Positions 23,044 to 34,960 of a stretch of 64,000 bases of DNA are shown here, one piece after another. The stretch covers positions 81,828,120-81,892,119 of the forward strand of contig NC_083339.1 in NCBI RefSeq assembly GCF_019175385.1, given 5' to 3'. The stretch's first letter is position 1. Each line of letters starts with the position of its first letter. Both the position numbers and the translations under genes were made by a program. Below the pieces are notes generated by a model. The model was given only the letters and a program-made list of their open reading frames with translations, made no database searches and was not told where the DNA came from. This DNA comes from Lycium barbarum (taxonomy: Eukaryota; Streptophyta; Magnoliopsida; Solanales; Solanaceae).

Positions 23044-26000
23044 TGTCACGACCCAACCCCGTGGGCCGCGACTGGTATCCTAACTGGATACCCATACGTA
23101 CCTACTTAACAGAATTTCATACCATACAGATTTTTTTTTCCAAACAGATGTGTACAGAATCAGGCCTATACAGATGCGGCGCGCGCGAACAGATACATAC
23201 CTGAACATACAGAAATTTACAGACAAGCCGATGAGGCTAACATACAGACGGAGTCACAAAATCGTTCGTACTTACCTAAACAGATGAAACCCGTAACCCG
23301 CATATCTATCTACAGGCCTCTACAGACATACAGAATCATATGACGGGACAAGGCCCCGCCGTACCCAGAATTTCCATGCATACAAAATATACGGAAAACA
23401 GAAGATATATACCAAAAGTGTACGCTCCGGATCAAAGGAGCTCTTCAGAACAGCAGAATCAGAACCCTACGCTGGCGGTGTATCACCTGGTGCGTCTGTA
23501 CCTGCAGGCATGTAGCGCAGCCCCCGAAGAACCGGGGGTCAGTACGAAAAATGTACCGAGTATGTAAAGCGGAAATATAACAAACACAATCATAGTCTGA
23601 ATCAGAAGCACAGAAGTATAGCAAACGAAATCGAAATCCAACGAACAAACAGGGATATACCGGACAGAGTCGTAGTTCAGACAGACAGACGGAAGGATAT
23701 CGGACAGGATCATAGTCCGAATGAACAGACCGAATCATAATCCAATCAGACAGACAGAATCATAATAGGGCACAAGAACGTGGTCGCCACTCCTGCCTTT
23801 GGCGCCACAACATGTCATATTTCAGAAGATTTCATATCTTCAAACATCTCCGTCACATAACACATCATATCATAACCACGGTAATCCCGGGGACAGATCA
23901 CACGCCGGGAAACCGGACACATCATACTTCGTAACATATACACGGTAACCGGGAACGACATGTACCACAGTACCCCGGAACCGAACACATCATACTTCGG
24001 AATTCATACACTGGACCCGGCCCCCGACAAGGGACTCGACGGCCCATCCGCACGATATAAACCGGCCCGGGATCCGGTAAAAGGAATCATAGCACATGCA
24101 CGAACTGATTAATGAGAGACCACATACATACAGATCATTATACAGACCCAATCAAATTGAGGAAGGCCATATGGCGAGTCAAATCAGAGTTTTCGGATAG
24201 TGTTCATAATACGCGCCTCTATCCTACTTGGGAAGGCACGACAAATTATTATCTGGATCAGATTCTCAGTTGTCCAGAAATCATTTTGTAAGATTTGCAT
24301 AAAAATAGTTATTTCATAATCACAATAATAGTCCAGATGTTTTCTGAGAAAATCGGACAGAACCAAAGTAATTAAGGTTATACAGAAGGCATCGGGCCTT
24401 ATGGGCCCGCCTCGGACAAACTCGAGGCGACATATGTAAATTACTGATAATAGACCTTATGAGGTCATCCATAATCATTTGGAAGTGTTCCGACTCCGTT
24501 TGGGAAGGTTTCGTGCAAAAGTTCACTTTGAAGGCATTTTATAAGAAAATGGTTTCAATTGTGCTGAAGGAATTGGAGCGGATTTCCATCTCGAATTCCG
24601 AGGAACGGAGTCGTACTTAAGGCTCGCGGCCGAGCCTATCACTTCTGGAAAATGCCTAAGAATAAAGGGGAAGGCTTTACATACCTCGATAGCGCCTTAC
24701 GCTCGCTTGGCGTCGACTCCAATTTCGTCCAAAATCTAGAAATGGTCAAGTTTACCATTTGTTAGTTTCAGACTCTTCAATAGTCCAACTTAACACATAC
24801 TTGCCTACTGAAATTTCGGCAGCATTTCCTCTGTATATAAGACATCCCCGAGACTTAGCTCGGCTCGGTTCATTAACACAACAACCCAGAAACAACATCA
24901 AAACAACAACAGACATTAAAACACACACTATGGCGTCACTAGCCATCGTTTCGGCATAGCGAAACATCTTTCGTTTCAATCTTACGTTTCCAACCCAAAC
25001 TTGTTATTTTGATATTCATCACCCATCAAAGTCGTTACAACATACGTCGGAGGTATATCATACCATTTTCACAAGATATATATAAGATATGCAAAACATA
25101 CAAACTTTCCATCAAAGCCACTACTTATCCAATTCTCTTAACGTTCAACATACAAGTTCATTACACATTTCCATCTTCCAAATTCATCAACATTAATCAT
25201 AATTTGCCTCTTGATACTTTCATTTCCATTTTTACACAAACCATAACAAAGTTGCATATTTTCCTACAACAACTTAATAACCACTTTTCCATGACAATAA
25301 AGATTGTTATCTTTCCATTCACTTCACCATAACACGCTTAACACACTAACAAGAGTAAATTCATATTCCACCACCAATACAATACCACACGGCCACATAC
25401 AATATTCTCCAACTTCCATTAATTCATTCCACTTTCATTTCTAATACAATTTCCACCATACTACAACTAAATTACAACATGAATTCAAATCATCAAAGAC
25501 ATGTAATATAAGCATACTAACGGCCCAAACACAAGCACTTCCAACACACAAAATTTTCATACTTTTCATTCATTTCCACACACCACAACATAAATACATA
25601 TATTTCATGGCATGAAAATGGTAAAATCCTTACCTTTTCTTCAAGTTGTCCACTTGCTACAAAGTTGTCCTCTTGCCAAACTAATTGTACCAAGTTGTAG
25701 AGGACTTTGTACTTAGTAATATTCCCACAAGAATTTGATTTTTAAACCAAGGATTAGGCTCCAAAAATTTTCTTTCTTTTCTTTCTTTTCTCCTCTCTTA
25801 CCCGAACTCCCCTCTTTCTTTTTCTTTGTTCTTGCTTTGTGTTTTTCTTGAAAGTTCTTTGGATATGGATCATTATATAATATTACTTAATTAACTTATG
25901 GACTTGGGCCATTTTTCATGACATGGCCGGTTGGGCTCCCTTATTGGGCCTCATTTTATCATCATTTGTTTTAGTCCAAATTGTTGGCTACATATTGTAA

Positions 26001-26173
26001 TCCATAAGGCAAATTTCCAAAATTCCAATTTTGCCCTTGGCCTCCTTTCATAATTCCACACCATCATATTCATAGCCTACACATTCATACCAAGTAAGGT
26101 CCAATTGTGGCCTTATTCATCACAAGTCAATTTATCTTGAATTTTCGAATAAGCAAAAACGTCGGATGGAACA
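23044..26173 (-). mobile_element. 5' LTR of the nested element
   Basis: 3130 bp, nearly identical to 17037-20155. It carries the stem-loop at 23540-23558. Minus-strand transcription of the element would start within this LTR. Confidence 0.93.
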
Positions 26174-28160
26174 ATCACCATGCAAGCAGCCAAAGTTTCT
26201 GGTTTTTGAGAAGGTTAAAGACGACCGCGAGGGACGAACTATAAAATGGAATACATGGTCGTAAACTCAGTTTACGACCACTGTTCACCGCAGCACAAAT
26301 TTTGCAATTCATTAAATAAAGGGACCAACACTTGTTTTATTTCATTTCCACATTACACACCTTCTCTCTAAAACCTCTCTCTACATTTATTATCTAAGTT
26401 TTCAAGGATCATAAGTCATCAACAACATAAAACAAATTGAATCAAGAGTAAGAACATCATCAAAGGTCATCCAAGTCAAGAAATCGAAATAGAGAAAAAC
26501 AAGGGTTTTGCTCAAAGTGGGATATTATCAACTAAAGCTTGTTCCTACAACTTCTAAGGTAAGATTCATGATTATTACATGATATTTAAGGTATTAGAGA
26601 ATTAAAATACGTGGATTGTAGAAAATATGGTAAGATGGGTTATGAATGATGAATAGTGACATTTTGTGGAATAGTTTGAATTGAATCATGAATGTTGTTG
26701 TGTTGTGATATGAACATGTTATAAATGGCATTAAGATCATGAACTAGAAAATTTAGGCGAATGGACGAAGTTGGGTGTTATGACCTTGAACATGGGTGAA
26801 TTAGAAACAAATTGAGAAATCTAGATAATGTGGATAAAGTGAATGACTAATGGCCATTGTTATGATATTAATGAAGGTAGAAACGCTAACATTGGAAGCG
26901 GACGTGCAAGTGTAGAATATTCCGACGAAAAGGTATATAAGGCTAACCCTTCTTTCATAAGGCATGGTTCTTTGGCCAATTCTCTAAATCCTCTATACGC
27001 GTATGTTGCCTTTAATTGATAAATTTTCCGAGCTTGTAAGCTCACGATCCTTGATACATACTACGATTGCACTACGCTCCTCGTATGACGAGTAGGCCCA
27101 TGATCTAGATGTAACGATAATGAAGAGGATAGTAATGATGACGATAATAATGATGATGCTAAAGGTGCCTATGGGCTATTATACGTATGTGTGCCTATAC
27201 AGGGCTATAATGAACCCCGAGCTTATAATGCCAGGTAGAATATATGTATGTGGATGTATATTTATATATATGTATATGATTACGTAACGCGCGCACACAT
27301 CTACAGATGGTATGGATAACCCTGAAGCCTTTGTAGGGCCAGGTAGATATAACATTGAGCCTTGGTTGGCCAAGTATGTATGAAACACCGAACCTTATGG
27401 TCGGGTACACTATGTATGTATATAAGTGTATGGATATGTATATAATATGAATATGAATGTTAAAATACTATGTATATGAATGCGAATAGGGGCAGGAATA
27501 CGAATACAAGCACTATTACGAAATACACATAAGAATTGGAAAGTTCCTATGAAAGGCAGGTAACTGCCATGATGATGATATTATTGTCTTCCCTCCTATG
27601 CCACTTCATATATTGTCTATGATGCTTCTATATTGATGTTGATCATGCTTTACACACTCAGTACATTCTTCGTACTAACATCCTTTTGTTTGTGGACGCT
27701 GCGGCATGCCCGCAGGTGCACAGGGAGACAGACTTGATCCATAGCTGCTTATTCAGACATTACATAGCGGGGCTCCATTTCCTTCGGAGCCATAGCTTTT
27801 GGGTACTTATTCTTTTGTGTATATAATTATGGGCATAACGGGGTCCTGTCCCGCTCATGTGATATATTTTACTCTTCTTAGAGGCTCGTAGTCACGTGTA
27901 TATGGGTAGATATGTCTGGTCTTGTCGGCCTATATTTTGTATATCATTTTGTTGGCCTCGTCGGCCCATGTACATTGTTGTGGCATAGATGCATATGATG
28001 ATTGAAGATGTTGTCGTCCAATGGGACTAGCATGGTCGATGCTTAGAAATGTATGCTTAATGATGTGGCTCACCTAGATGCAAGTCTAAATGTAAGCTAA
28101 GGGGTGCCCGGGTGGGCTAGCACCGGGTGCTCGTCGCGGCCCTCTAGTCGGGTCGTGACA
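26174..28160 (+). mobile_element. 5' LTR of plus-strand Tekay-like element, second part
   Basis: It continues the LTR interrupted at 17036, beginning with the right ATCAC duplication (26174-26178) and ending GGTCGTGACA at 28160. Together the two parts give an LTR of about 2.29 kb. It contains CGGTCC-type and CCAGGTAG minisatellite phrases at about 27170-27420, the stem-loop CAGTAC...GTACTA at 27659-27677, and the small hairpin CTGCGGCATGCCCGCAG near 27699-27715. Confidence 0.92.
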
Positions 28161-28370
28161 AAAGTGGTATTAGAGCAGTTCAGTCCTAGGGTGTGTCTAC
28201 GAGCCGTGTCTAGTAGAGTCTTGGTAATGGGTGTGTTGCGCGCCACAATTATAAACAAGAGGCTGCGGACATTTTAGGAATAAATGACCTTCTTTCTTCA
28301 TAAGAATCGTGCGATAGAGCTATGATGTAAGAAATGCTTGTTCCTTAATCGTGTGTTGTGCATTTCAGAG
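28161..28370 (+). other. PBS and leader of plus-strand Tekay-like element
   Basis: After the LTR comes AAAG and the PBS TGGTATTAGAGC (28165-28176, one mismatch from the initiator tRNA-Met complement). At 28232-28247 TGTG, TT, GCGCGC, CACA forms a hairpin with the self-complementary loop GCGCGC. The leader ends with TTTCAGAG just before the gag ATG. Confidence 0.85.
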
Positions 28371-29730
28371 ATGCCTAAGAAGAAAAAGGCTACAGCAGCC
28401 CAAAAGGGCAAGACGGTGGCAGAAAAGCGGACTACAAGAGCACCGCCACCGGTAGTAGAGGAAAGTGAGTCCCAGAGTGCGACTCAATCTCAGTCCTCCT
28501 AGACAGTGCCTATTACTGGGGAGCGTGAGGGAGCCTCAGCCCCAGCTCCAGCACCTCCAGCTCCTCCACCGGATACTTCTGGCCAAGATGTGAAAGCGGC
28601 CATTAATTTGTTGACTCAGTTGGTTGCGGCCCAGACTCAGAGGCAAAGTTCAGGGCGTGGTGATAGGGCTGTTAGTGCGAGGGCCCGTGATTTCATTACT
28701 TTGAACCCTCCGGAATTCTTTGGGTCAAAGCCGGAGGAGGACCCTCAGGACTTTATTAACGGTATGTTGAGGACACTCCGATTGATACATGCTTCTGACA
28801 CCGAGTCGGTGGAGTTAGCGCCATATAGATTGAGAGATGTCTCGATCCAGTGGTATACGGTGTGGACGGCTTCACGGGGGGACAATGCACCTCCCCCGGT
28901 ATGGCAAGAGTTTGTTGATGCCTTTCTCTGTCATTATATGCCTCCGGAAGTTCGGCGAGCTAGGGCCGATAAATTCTTGAACTTGAGGCAAGGTAGTATG
29001 AGTGCCCTAGAGTATAGCCTCTGCTTTAACTCCCTGGCTAGGTATGCTTCGGCCATGGTAGCGGATATGGGCGACCGGGTACACTGATTTGTAAAGGGCC
29101 TAGGGCCACACTTGATGGATAAATGCTTGACTGCGTCCCTTCAGGACGGTATGGATATTGCACGCATTCAGGCACATTCTCAGAACTTAGAAGAAAGCCT
29201 ACAACAGCGGAGAAGTGAGCGTGAGCAAGATCGGGGACATAGCAAGAGAGCTAGATCTTCGGGTCCGACAAGTGAGTTTAGAGGCGGACACAGGCAGCAG
29301 TTCCCTAGACATTCAGGCTATTCTATGACCAGTGCATCTCCACGGTTTCCAGGCCACAGCCTTGATAGATCTGCTCGTTCAGGGCGGAGTCCCAGTTATT
29401 CAGGACCTCAGTTCAGAGATGATTCAGGCCAGTCAAGGCCACCTGTACCACGATGTTCCCAGTGTGGGAAGTTGCATTGGGGTCGATGTCGATTGGGATC
29501 GGATGGTTGCTATTCATGTGGTCAACCAAGCCATATCATGCGTGATTGCCCCTCAGTACAGGGTAGAGGTAGGACCCATCCATCAGGGTCGGCAGCCGGA
29601 TCATCAGCATCTGTACGCCCTACGGGGCCAGGTTCATATGCGTCAGTCGGCCATGGTAGAGGTAGAGGGAGAGCTCCCACTTCTAGCGGTCCTCAGCACC
29701 GTATTTATGCATTGGCGGGACGCCAAGATC
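28371..29730 (+). pseudogene. gag domain of Tekay-like gag-pol
   Basis: The ATG at 28371 opens a lysine-rich start (MPKKKKATAAQKG). A UAG at 28500 and a UGA at 29085 interrupt it, yet the same frame continues across both. The capsid-like retrotransposon gag region runs from about 28600 to 29150 (NPPEFFGSKPEEDPQDFI, LRLIHASDTESVELAPYRL, WQEFVDAFLCHYMP). It is followed by an Arg/Ser-rich linker and two zinc knuckles at 29454-29550, CSQCGKLHWGRC and CYSCGQPSHIMRDC; the second has Ser for the usual Gly. Gag would bind and package the element RNA. The frame is continuous with pol, as in Tekay elements. Confidence 0.9.
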
Positions 29731-30380
29731 TTGAGTCTTCTCCTGACGTGGTCAAAGGTATATTATCGGTATTCTCTCATGATGTATATGCTTTGATTGA
29801 TCCGGGCTCCACATTATCATATGTTACTCCATATATTGCGGGTCGATTTATAATTGAGCCGGAGTCTATCAAACCTTTTGAGTTGTCTACACCCGTGGGT
29901 GAATCGGTGATAGCTAGCCGAGTATATAGAAATTGTGTGATTGTGATTTGTGATCGTCGTACTATGATTGATTTGCATAAGCTAGAAATGGTAGATTTTG
30001 ATGTCATTATGGGCATGGATTGGTTGGCTTCTTGTTATGCCAATGTTGATTGCCGGATGAAGGTGGTTCGTTTCATGTTTCTGGGAGAACCAGTGTTAGA
30101 ATGGAAAGGAAATACGGCATCACCAAAAAGTAGGTTTATTTCCTATCTAAAGGCAAGGAAAATGATCACAAAGGGGTGAATTTATCATCTAGTACGAGTT
30201 CAAGATGTAGAAGCTGAGTCGCCGACTCTTCAGTCAGTTCCCGTAGTGAATTAATTTCCGGATGTGTTCCCGGAAGAGCTTTCAGGCCTTCCTCCTGAGC
30301 GGGAGATTGACTTTGCTATTGATGTGTTGCCAGGCACTAAACCTATATCTATTCCTCCTTATAGAATGGCACCCGCCTAA
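29731..30380 (+). pseudogene. aspartic protease domain and linker of gag-pol
   Basis: Same frame as gag. The active-site block ALIDPGSTLSYVTPYIAG has its catalytic Asp codon at 29799. IMGMDWLASCYANVDC follows near 30010-30050. Stops UGA at 30177, UAA at 30252 and UAA at 30378 interrupt the linker towards RT. The protease would cut the polyprotein. Its core is intact, but it cannot be expressed as part of a full polyprotein. Confidence 0.88.
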
Positions 30381-31140
30381 CTGAAGGAATTGAAAGAGCA
30401 ATTGAAAGACTTGCTTGAGAAAGGCTTTATTAGGCCTAGTTCATCCCCGTGGGGAGCGCCTGTATTGTTTGTCAGAAAGAAAGATGGCTCTTTGAGAATG
30501 TGCATTGATTATAGGCAATAGAATAAGGTGACGATTAAGAATAAATATCCCCTCCCGAGGATTGATGACTTGCTTGATCAATTGCAAGGTGCCAAATGGT
30601 TTTCAAAGATTGATTTGAGGTCCGGGTATCATCAAGTGAGAGTTAGGGGAAACGATATCCCTAAGACAGCTTTTAGAACAAGATATGGTCATTTTGAATT
30701 CCGGGTAATGTCATTTGGGCTAACTAATGCGCTAGCTGTATTTATGGATTTGATGAATAATGTGTTCAGACCCTTCCTGGATTTATTTGTGATAGTATTT
30801 ATCGATGACATCTTGGTGTATTCTAGATCCGAGGCGGAGCATGCGGATCGTTTGCGTACTGTCCTTGGAGTTCTTCGAACTCGAGAGTTATTCGCAAAGT
30901 TTTCCAAATGCGAGTTTTGGTTGAACTCAGTAGCATTTTTAGGGCATATCGTTGCAGCCGATGGCATTCGAGTGGATAGCCAAAAGATTGAGGCCGTGAA
31001 GACTTGGCCAAGGCCCACAGCTCCTACGGAGGTTCGTAGCTTTCTCGGCTTAGCAGGTTATTATAGGAGGTTCGTTGAAGGTTTTTCTTCTATTTCTGCA
31101 CCACTCACAAAGTTGACCCAGAAATCGGCAAAGTTTCAAT
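30381..31140 (+). pseudogene. reverse transcriptase domain of gag-pol
   Basis: It has [24 protein letters not shown] (then UAG at 30519), [42 protein letters not shown], and the catalytic FIDDILVYS with Asp codons at 30804 and 30807. FLGHI and [17 protein letters not shown] follow. All are in the gag frame. The domain is well conserved apart from the single UAG and matches the minus-strand copy at 4635-5486. Confidence 0.92.
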
Positions 31141-31640
31141 GGACAGATGCTTGCGAACGTAGTTTCCAAGAGTTGAAAGATAGGTTGACTTCTGCACCAG
31201 TCTTGACACTTCCAGAGGGGTTGGAAGGATACGTTGTTTATTGTGATGCTTCAGGTGTCGGGTTAGGCTGTGTATTGATGCACCATGGGAAAGTGATTGC
31301 GTATGCTTCAAGGCAATTACGAAAACATGAGCAGAATTATCCTACCCATGATCTAGAATTGGCCTTGGTGGTTCATGCATTAAAGATATGGAAACATTAT
31401 TTATATGGTGTCCACGTGGATATTTATACGGATCATAAGAGTTTTCAATACATCTTCAAGCAGAAAGAGTTGAATTTGCGGCAACGACGATGGCTAGAGT
31501 TGCTAAAAGACTATGATGTCGAGATTTTGTATCACCCCGGAAAGGCAAATGTTGTGGCTGATGCTCTTAGCCGTAGATCGATGGGAAGTCTAAGTGATGT
31601 ACGACCAGAGAAGCGGGAAATGGCCCGTGAGCTCCAGTAG
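31141..31640 (+). pseudogene. RNase H domain of gag-pol
   Basis: It has [14 protein letters not shown] (Asp codon 31245), [15 protein letters not shown] (Glu codon 31356), [10 protein letters not shown] (Asp codon 31431) and [15 protein letters not shown], so the acidic active-site residues are present. The domain ends at a UAG at 31638 in an otherwise continuous frame. Confidence 0.9.
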
Positions 31641-32700
31641 TTAGCTAGCCTAGGAGTCCGGGTAGTGGACTCAGGTAGCAGCGGAGCTACTATCCAGAAT
31701 ACAGCAGTCTCGTCGCTAGTAGCAGAAGTGAAAGTGCGACAATATGAGGATCCCATGCTAATGCAGTACAGAGATACACTCCCTCAGAAAGAGGAGTCAT
31801 CATTTGACATTTCAGGAGACGAAGTTCTCCGGTGTAGAGGAAGATTATGTGTTCCCGATGTGGCAAGTTTACGCCACCAGATTTTGAGAGAAGCTCATAG
31901 TTCCCGTTATTCTGTTCACCCCGGAGCGACGAAGATGTATCATGATCTTAAGTCTATATATTGGTGGAACGGGATGAAGAAAGATATAGCGGAATTCGTA
32001 GCTTAGTGTCCTAATTGTCAACAAGTGAAAATCGAGCACCAAAAGCCGGGTGGATTGTTGCAAGCTATAGAAATCCCAACTTGGAAGTGGGAAGTGATTA
32101 ACATGGACTTCGTTTCAGGGTTACCCCGTTCTCGACGTAAATATGATTCTATATGGGTTATTGTGGATAGACTCACCAAGTCAGCCCATTTCCTACCGGT
32201 CAGGACGACCTATGTGGCAGAAGACTATGCAAAGCTCTATCTTAAAGAGGTAGTGAGACTTCATGGTGTTCCAGTATCTATTATCTCCGATAGAGGGACT
32301 CAGTTCACAACTAAATTTTGGGAGTCTTTCCAAGAGGGTTTAGGCACCCGAGTTAGCCTTAGCACGGCCTTTCACCCAATGACCGATGGACAAGCTGAAC
32401 GTACTATTCATACTCTTGAGGATATGTTACGAGCATGTATGATAGACTTTGGAGGAAACTGGGATGACCATTTGCCACTCATTGAGTTTGCTTACAACAA
32501 CAGTTATCATTCCAGTATTCAGATGGCACCGTATGAAGCTTTATAAGGGCGAAAGTGTAGATCCCCAATCGGGTGGTTCGAAACTGGAGAAACTAAGTTA
32601 ATAGGGCCAGACTTGGTCCAGCAAGCTATAGAGAAATTTAAGCTCATACAAGATCGGTTGTTAGCAGCCCAAAGTCGTCAAAAGTCCTATACAGATAATC
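31641..32700 (+). pseudogene. integrase of gag-pol
   Basis: The N-terminal zinc-binding region is at about 31890-32030 (HSSRYSVHPG, WWNGMKKDIAEF, CPNCQQ), with a UAG at 32004 directly before the CPNC pair. Core: NMDFVSGLPRS (Asp 32106), IISDRGTQF (Asp 32289), DGQAERTIHTLEDML (Glu 32397), giving a D-35-E spacing as expected for a DDE integrase. A UAA at 32544 follows YEAL. All pieces share one frame; catalytic residues are intact but the product is truncated. Confidence 0.92.
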
Positions 32701-33200
32701 GTCGAGGGGACTTAGAGTTCGAAGTGAAAGATTGGGTATTCTTGAAAGTGTCGCTAATGAAGGGCGTAATGAGATTTGGCAAAAAGGGGAAGCTTAGTCC
32801 CCGGTATATTGGGCCATATGGAATTGTACGAAAAATAGGCAAGGTGGCCTATGAGTTAGATTTACCTCCAGATTTGGAGTCAGTCCATCCAGTTTTGGAG
32901 TCAGTCCATCCAGTTTTTCATGTCTCGATGCTTCGGAAATGTGTTGGAGATCCTACGAGGACCGTCCCAGTAAATGATGTTCAAGTGACAGAAAAGTTAA
33001 CTTATGATGAAATACTCATTGCCATATTAGATAGGCAAGTACGGAGGCTTAGAAACAAAGAAGTAGCATCAGTTAAGGTTCTATGGAGAGATAGCAAACG
33101 AGAGGAAATGACGTGGGAAGCAGAAGAGAGTATGCGGTCCAAATACCCACATTTATTTCAGCCCTTGGAAGAAGTCCAAGACGAGACGTCAAGATTCTAA
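32701..33200 (+). pseudogene. integrase GPY/F module and chromodomain-like tail
   Basis: It has MKGVMRFGKKGKLSPRYIGP with the GPY motif, AYELDLPPDL, then the C-terminal AILDRQVRRLRNKEVASVKV and EEMTWEAEESMRSKYPHLF, typical of chromodomain-bearing Tekay/Del elements and thought to steer integration to heterochromatin. A 21-bp in-frame tandem duplication repeats ESVHPVL/ESVHPVF at about 32876-32920. The natural terminator is UAA at 33198. Confidence 0.88.
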
Positions 33201-33405
33201 GGTATGTATGCTTTCCTTTTATGCTTTTGGGTTGTGTGTGGCCAAACTTTGTATGCTATTGTGTTGTAGGCCTGTGTGGCATCGATATTATAGGTTGTTG
33301 TGGCAGGATGGTAATGCCATATTACAGGGGAAACTCTGGCGAATTTTTTATAGAATCCCCGAAGACTTTAACATTCGAGGAAGAATGTTCTTAAGGGGGT
33401 AAGAA
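33201..33405 (+). other. 3' untranslated region with pre-PPT hairpin and polypurine tract
   Basis: It is non-coding and ends with AACATTCGAGGAAGAATGTT (33370-33389, imperfect inverted repeat) and the polypurine tract AAGGGGGTAAGAA at 33393-33405, immediately before the 3' LTR. Confidence 0.85.
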
Positions 33406-34081
33406 TGTTACACCTCGGAAATTTCCCGTTGGAACACAAGTAAATGAACTAGTAATACATGCAAATGGATGTGGACGATTAGAAGGAGAAGTCTAAGAAA
33501 TATGAAAAATTGCAGATTTGAAATCTGCCCAGTGGTCGTAAAGTGTAAATACATACCGTAAATTGGTATACGGTCCGTAAACTGGCAGTCGTAAATTGGC
33601 ATGCAAGACTTCAACTTTCTGCCAGTCGAGGAAATGGTAAAACACGACCTGGTTTACGGACCGTAAAGTGATTTACGACCCGTAAACCATGGTCGTAAAT
33701 CACCATGCAAGCAGCCAAAGTTTTTGGTTTTTGAAAAGGTTAAAGACGACCGCGAGGGATGAACCGTAAAATGGAATACGTGGTCATAAACTCAGTTTAC
33801 GACCACTGTTCACCGCAGCACAAATTTTGCAATTCATTAAATAAAGGGACCAACACTTGTTTTATTTCATTTCCACATTACACACCTTCTCTCTAAAACC
33901 TCTCTCTACATTTATTATCAAAGTTTTCAAGAATCATAAGTCATCAACAACATAAAACAAAGTGAATCAAGAGTAAGAACATCATCAAAGGTCATCCAAG
34001 TCAAGTAATCGAAATGGAGAAAAACTAGGGTTTTGCTCAAAGTGGGTATTATCAACTAAAGCTTGTTCCTACAACTTCTAA
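33406..34081 (+). mobile_element. 3' LTR of plus-strand Tekay-like element, truncated by the array
   Basis: It starts TGTTACACCTCGGAAATTTC and follows the 5' LTR for 676 bp (equivalent to 16729-17036 plus 26174-26560). It is broken after ACTTCTAA, where TGTTATGTCCCG of the array begins. The rest of this LTR is not found in the window. Confidence 0.9.
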
Positions 34082-34328
34082 TGTTATGTCCCGTGTTTTT
34101 CGTATGATTGAAAATCGAGAAATAATTACGACTTGTGTGTTGTAAGGATATGATTTGATTTTTGTGAATATGACTATGTTGGTTATGGAATCTTTAATAT
34201 TAAGACATCGGGGAAGGCCGAGGGTAAATTTGGAATTTCGGAAATTAGTTTCGGGAATTACAAAACGGGTCGTTTTATGAATTGGGCCAAGAAAAATATA
34301 ACACAAATGAGGCCCAAGAATTCTTGAA
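34082..34328 (+). mobile_element. array LTR 0, 5' 247 bp only
   Basis: It matches the first 247 bp of the full LTR up to GAATTCTTGAA, then jumps to internal sequence equivalent to about 41846. The two parent sequences share GAA at the junction, so the deletion of about 3.4 kb has short microhomology. It removed the rest of the LTR, the PBS and the leader. Confidence 0.9.
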
Positions 34329-34835
34329 ATGTTTTCTAACCCCATTTTGTTTTAGCACAACCCATGTGAAGGGTAAAAATGTCCGACGAGCAAGGTTCCT
34401 CAAACTGAAAGAATACAAACCGTATGATAAGCAGTTGAGGATTTAGCGGTTCGCTCTCGGCTTAAGTATATAGATATGTATAACCGTGGGGGTAATTATG
34501 TGAATTAGGCATTTGATGATTTCGCGAAGTTCGTCGGACTCTAGTCTTTTTGTGCTGATGGTTGGAAGATATTTTACAGTAACATTCTGTCAGTTTCTCT
34601 CGACTATTTGGAGACGAAATTTGTAGAATACGAATTTAGACTTGTGGACTGTCTGGAAGTACATATGTATGCATGGAGGTATATGTTGAGAATTTACAAG
34701 TAACGCCACGGTAGTCACCAAGTCAGAAAAAGTAATAGAATTCTCGTAGGTCGGGGTGGGACCCGCTACGGGGACGTTTTGAAAAGTTGTTAAGACCCCG
34801 AATTGTCTTAAATTACGTGACAAAGGTCGTGAGTG

Positions 34836-34960
34836 GCGATCGACGAAATTATATTAGCCCTAACGCGTCAAAATGCGTGAAAGTTTCAGGGTTAAGCGTG
34901 CTCAAGCCAGAGCAATTCTGGGATGGGTGACCCCCCTGGGAAGTGATGCAAGATTTTTGC
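34836..34960 (+). other. 5S-rRNA-like block (array copy 0)
   Basis: From about 34888, GGGTTAAGCGTGCTCAAGCC, then AGAGCAATTCTGGGATGGGT and GACCCCCCTGGGAAGTGATG correspond in order to the 5S rRNA A box, intermediate element and C box region. Compared with the plant 5S consensus as I know it, substitutions cluster between the boxes. The 5' third is only weakly similar (GCGATCG, TTAGCCCTAACGCG). The spacing between box-like parts is kept, so it could retain a TFIIIA-type binding site; that is inference. Confidence 0.75.

Larger units (their letters stand above)
17037..26173 (-). mobile_element. complete non-autonomous (LARD-like) Ty3/gypsy element, minus strand, 9137 bp
   Basis: It has two LTRs in direct orientation (17037-20155 and 23044-26173), an exact initiator tRNA-Met PBS next to the right LTR, a polypurine tract next to the left LTR, and a 5-bp target duplication. 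The 2888-bp internal region has no protease, RT, RNase H or integrase. It holds one acidic ORF, a 5S-rRNA-like block and 41-bp repeats. The LTRs differ by scattered substitutions and an 11-bp length difference, so the insertion is fairly recent. It must have moved with enzymes supplied in trans. It is related to the array at 34082-61485: internal regions align over much of their length, apart from the ORF and the integrase segment. Confidence 0.93.

Noticed and set aside
34836..34960. A genuine 5S rRNA gene
   Set aside because: Only the region from the A-box-like part onward follows 5S closely; the 5' third and the intermediate part are diverged and every copy sits at the same place inside a retroelement.
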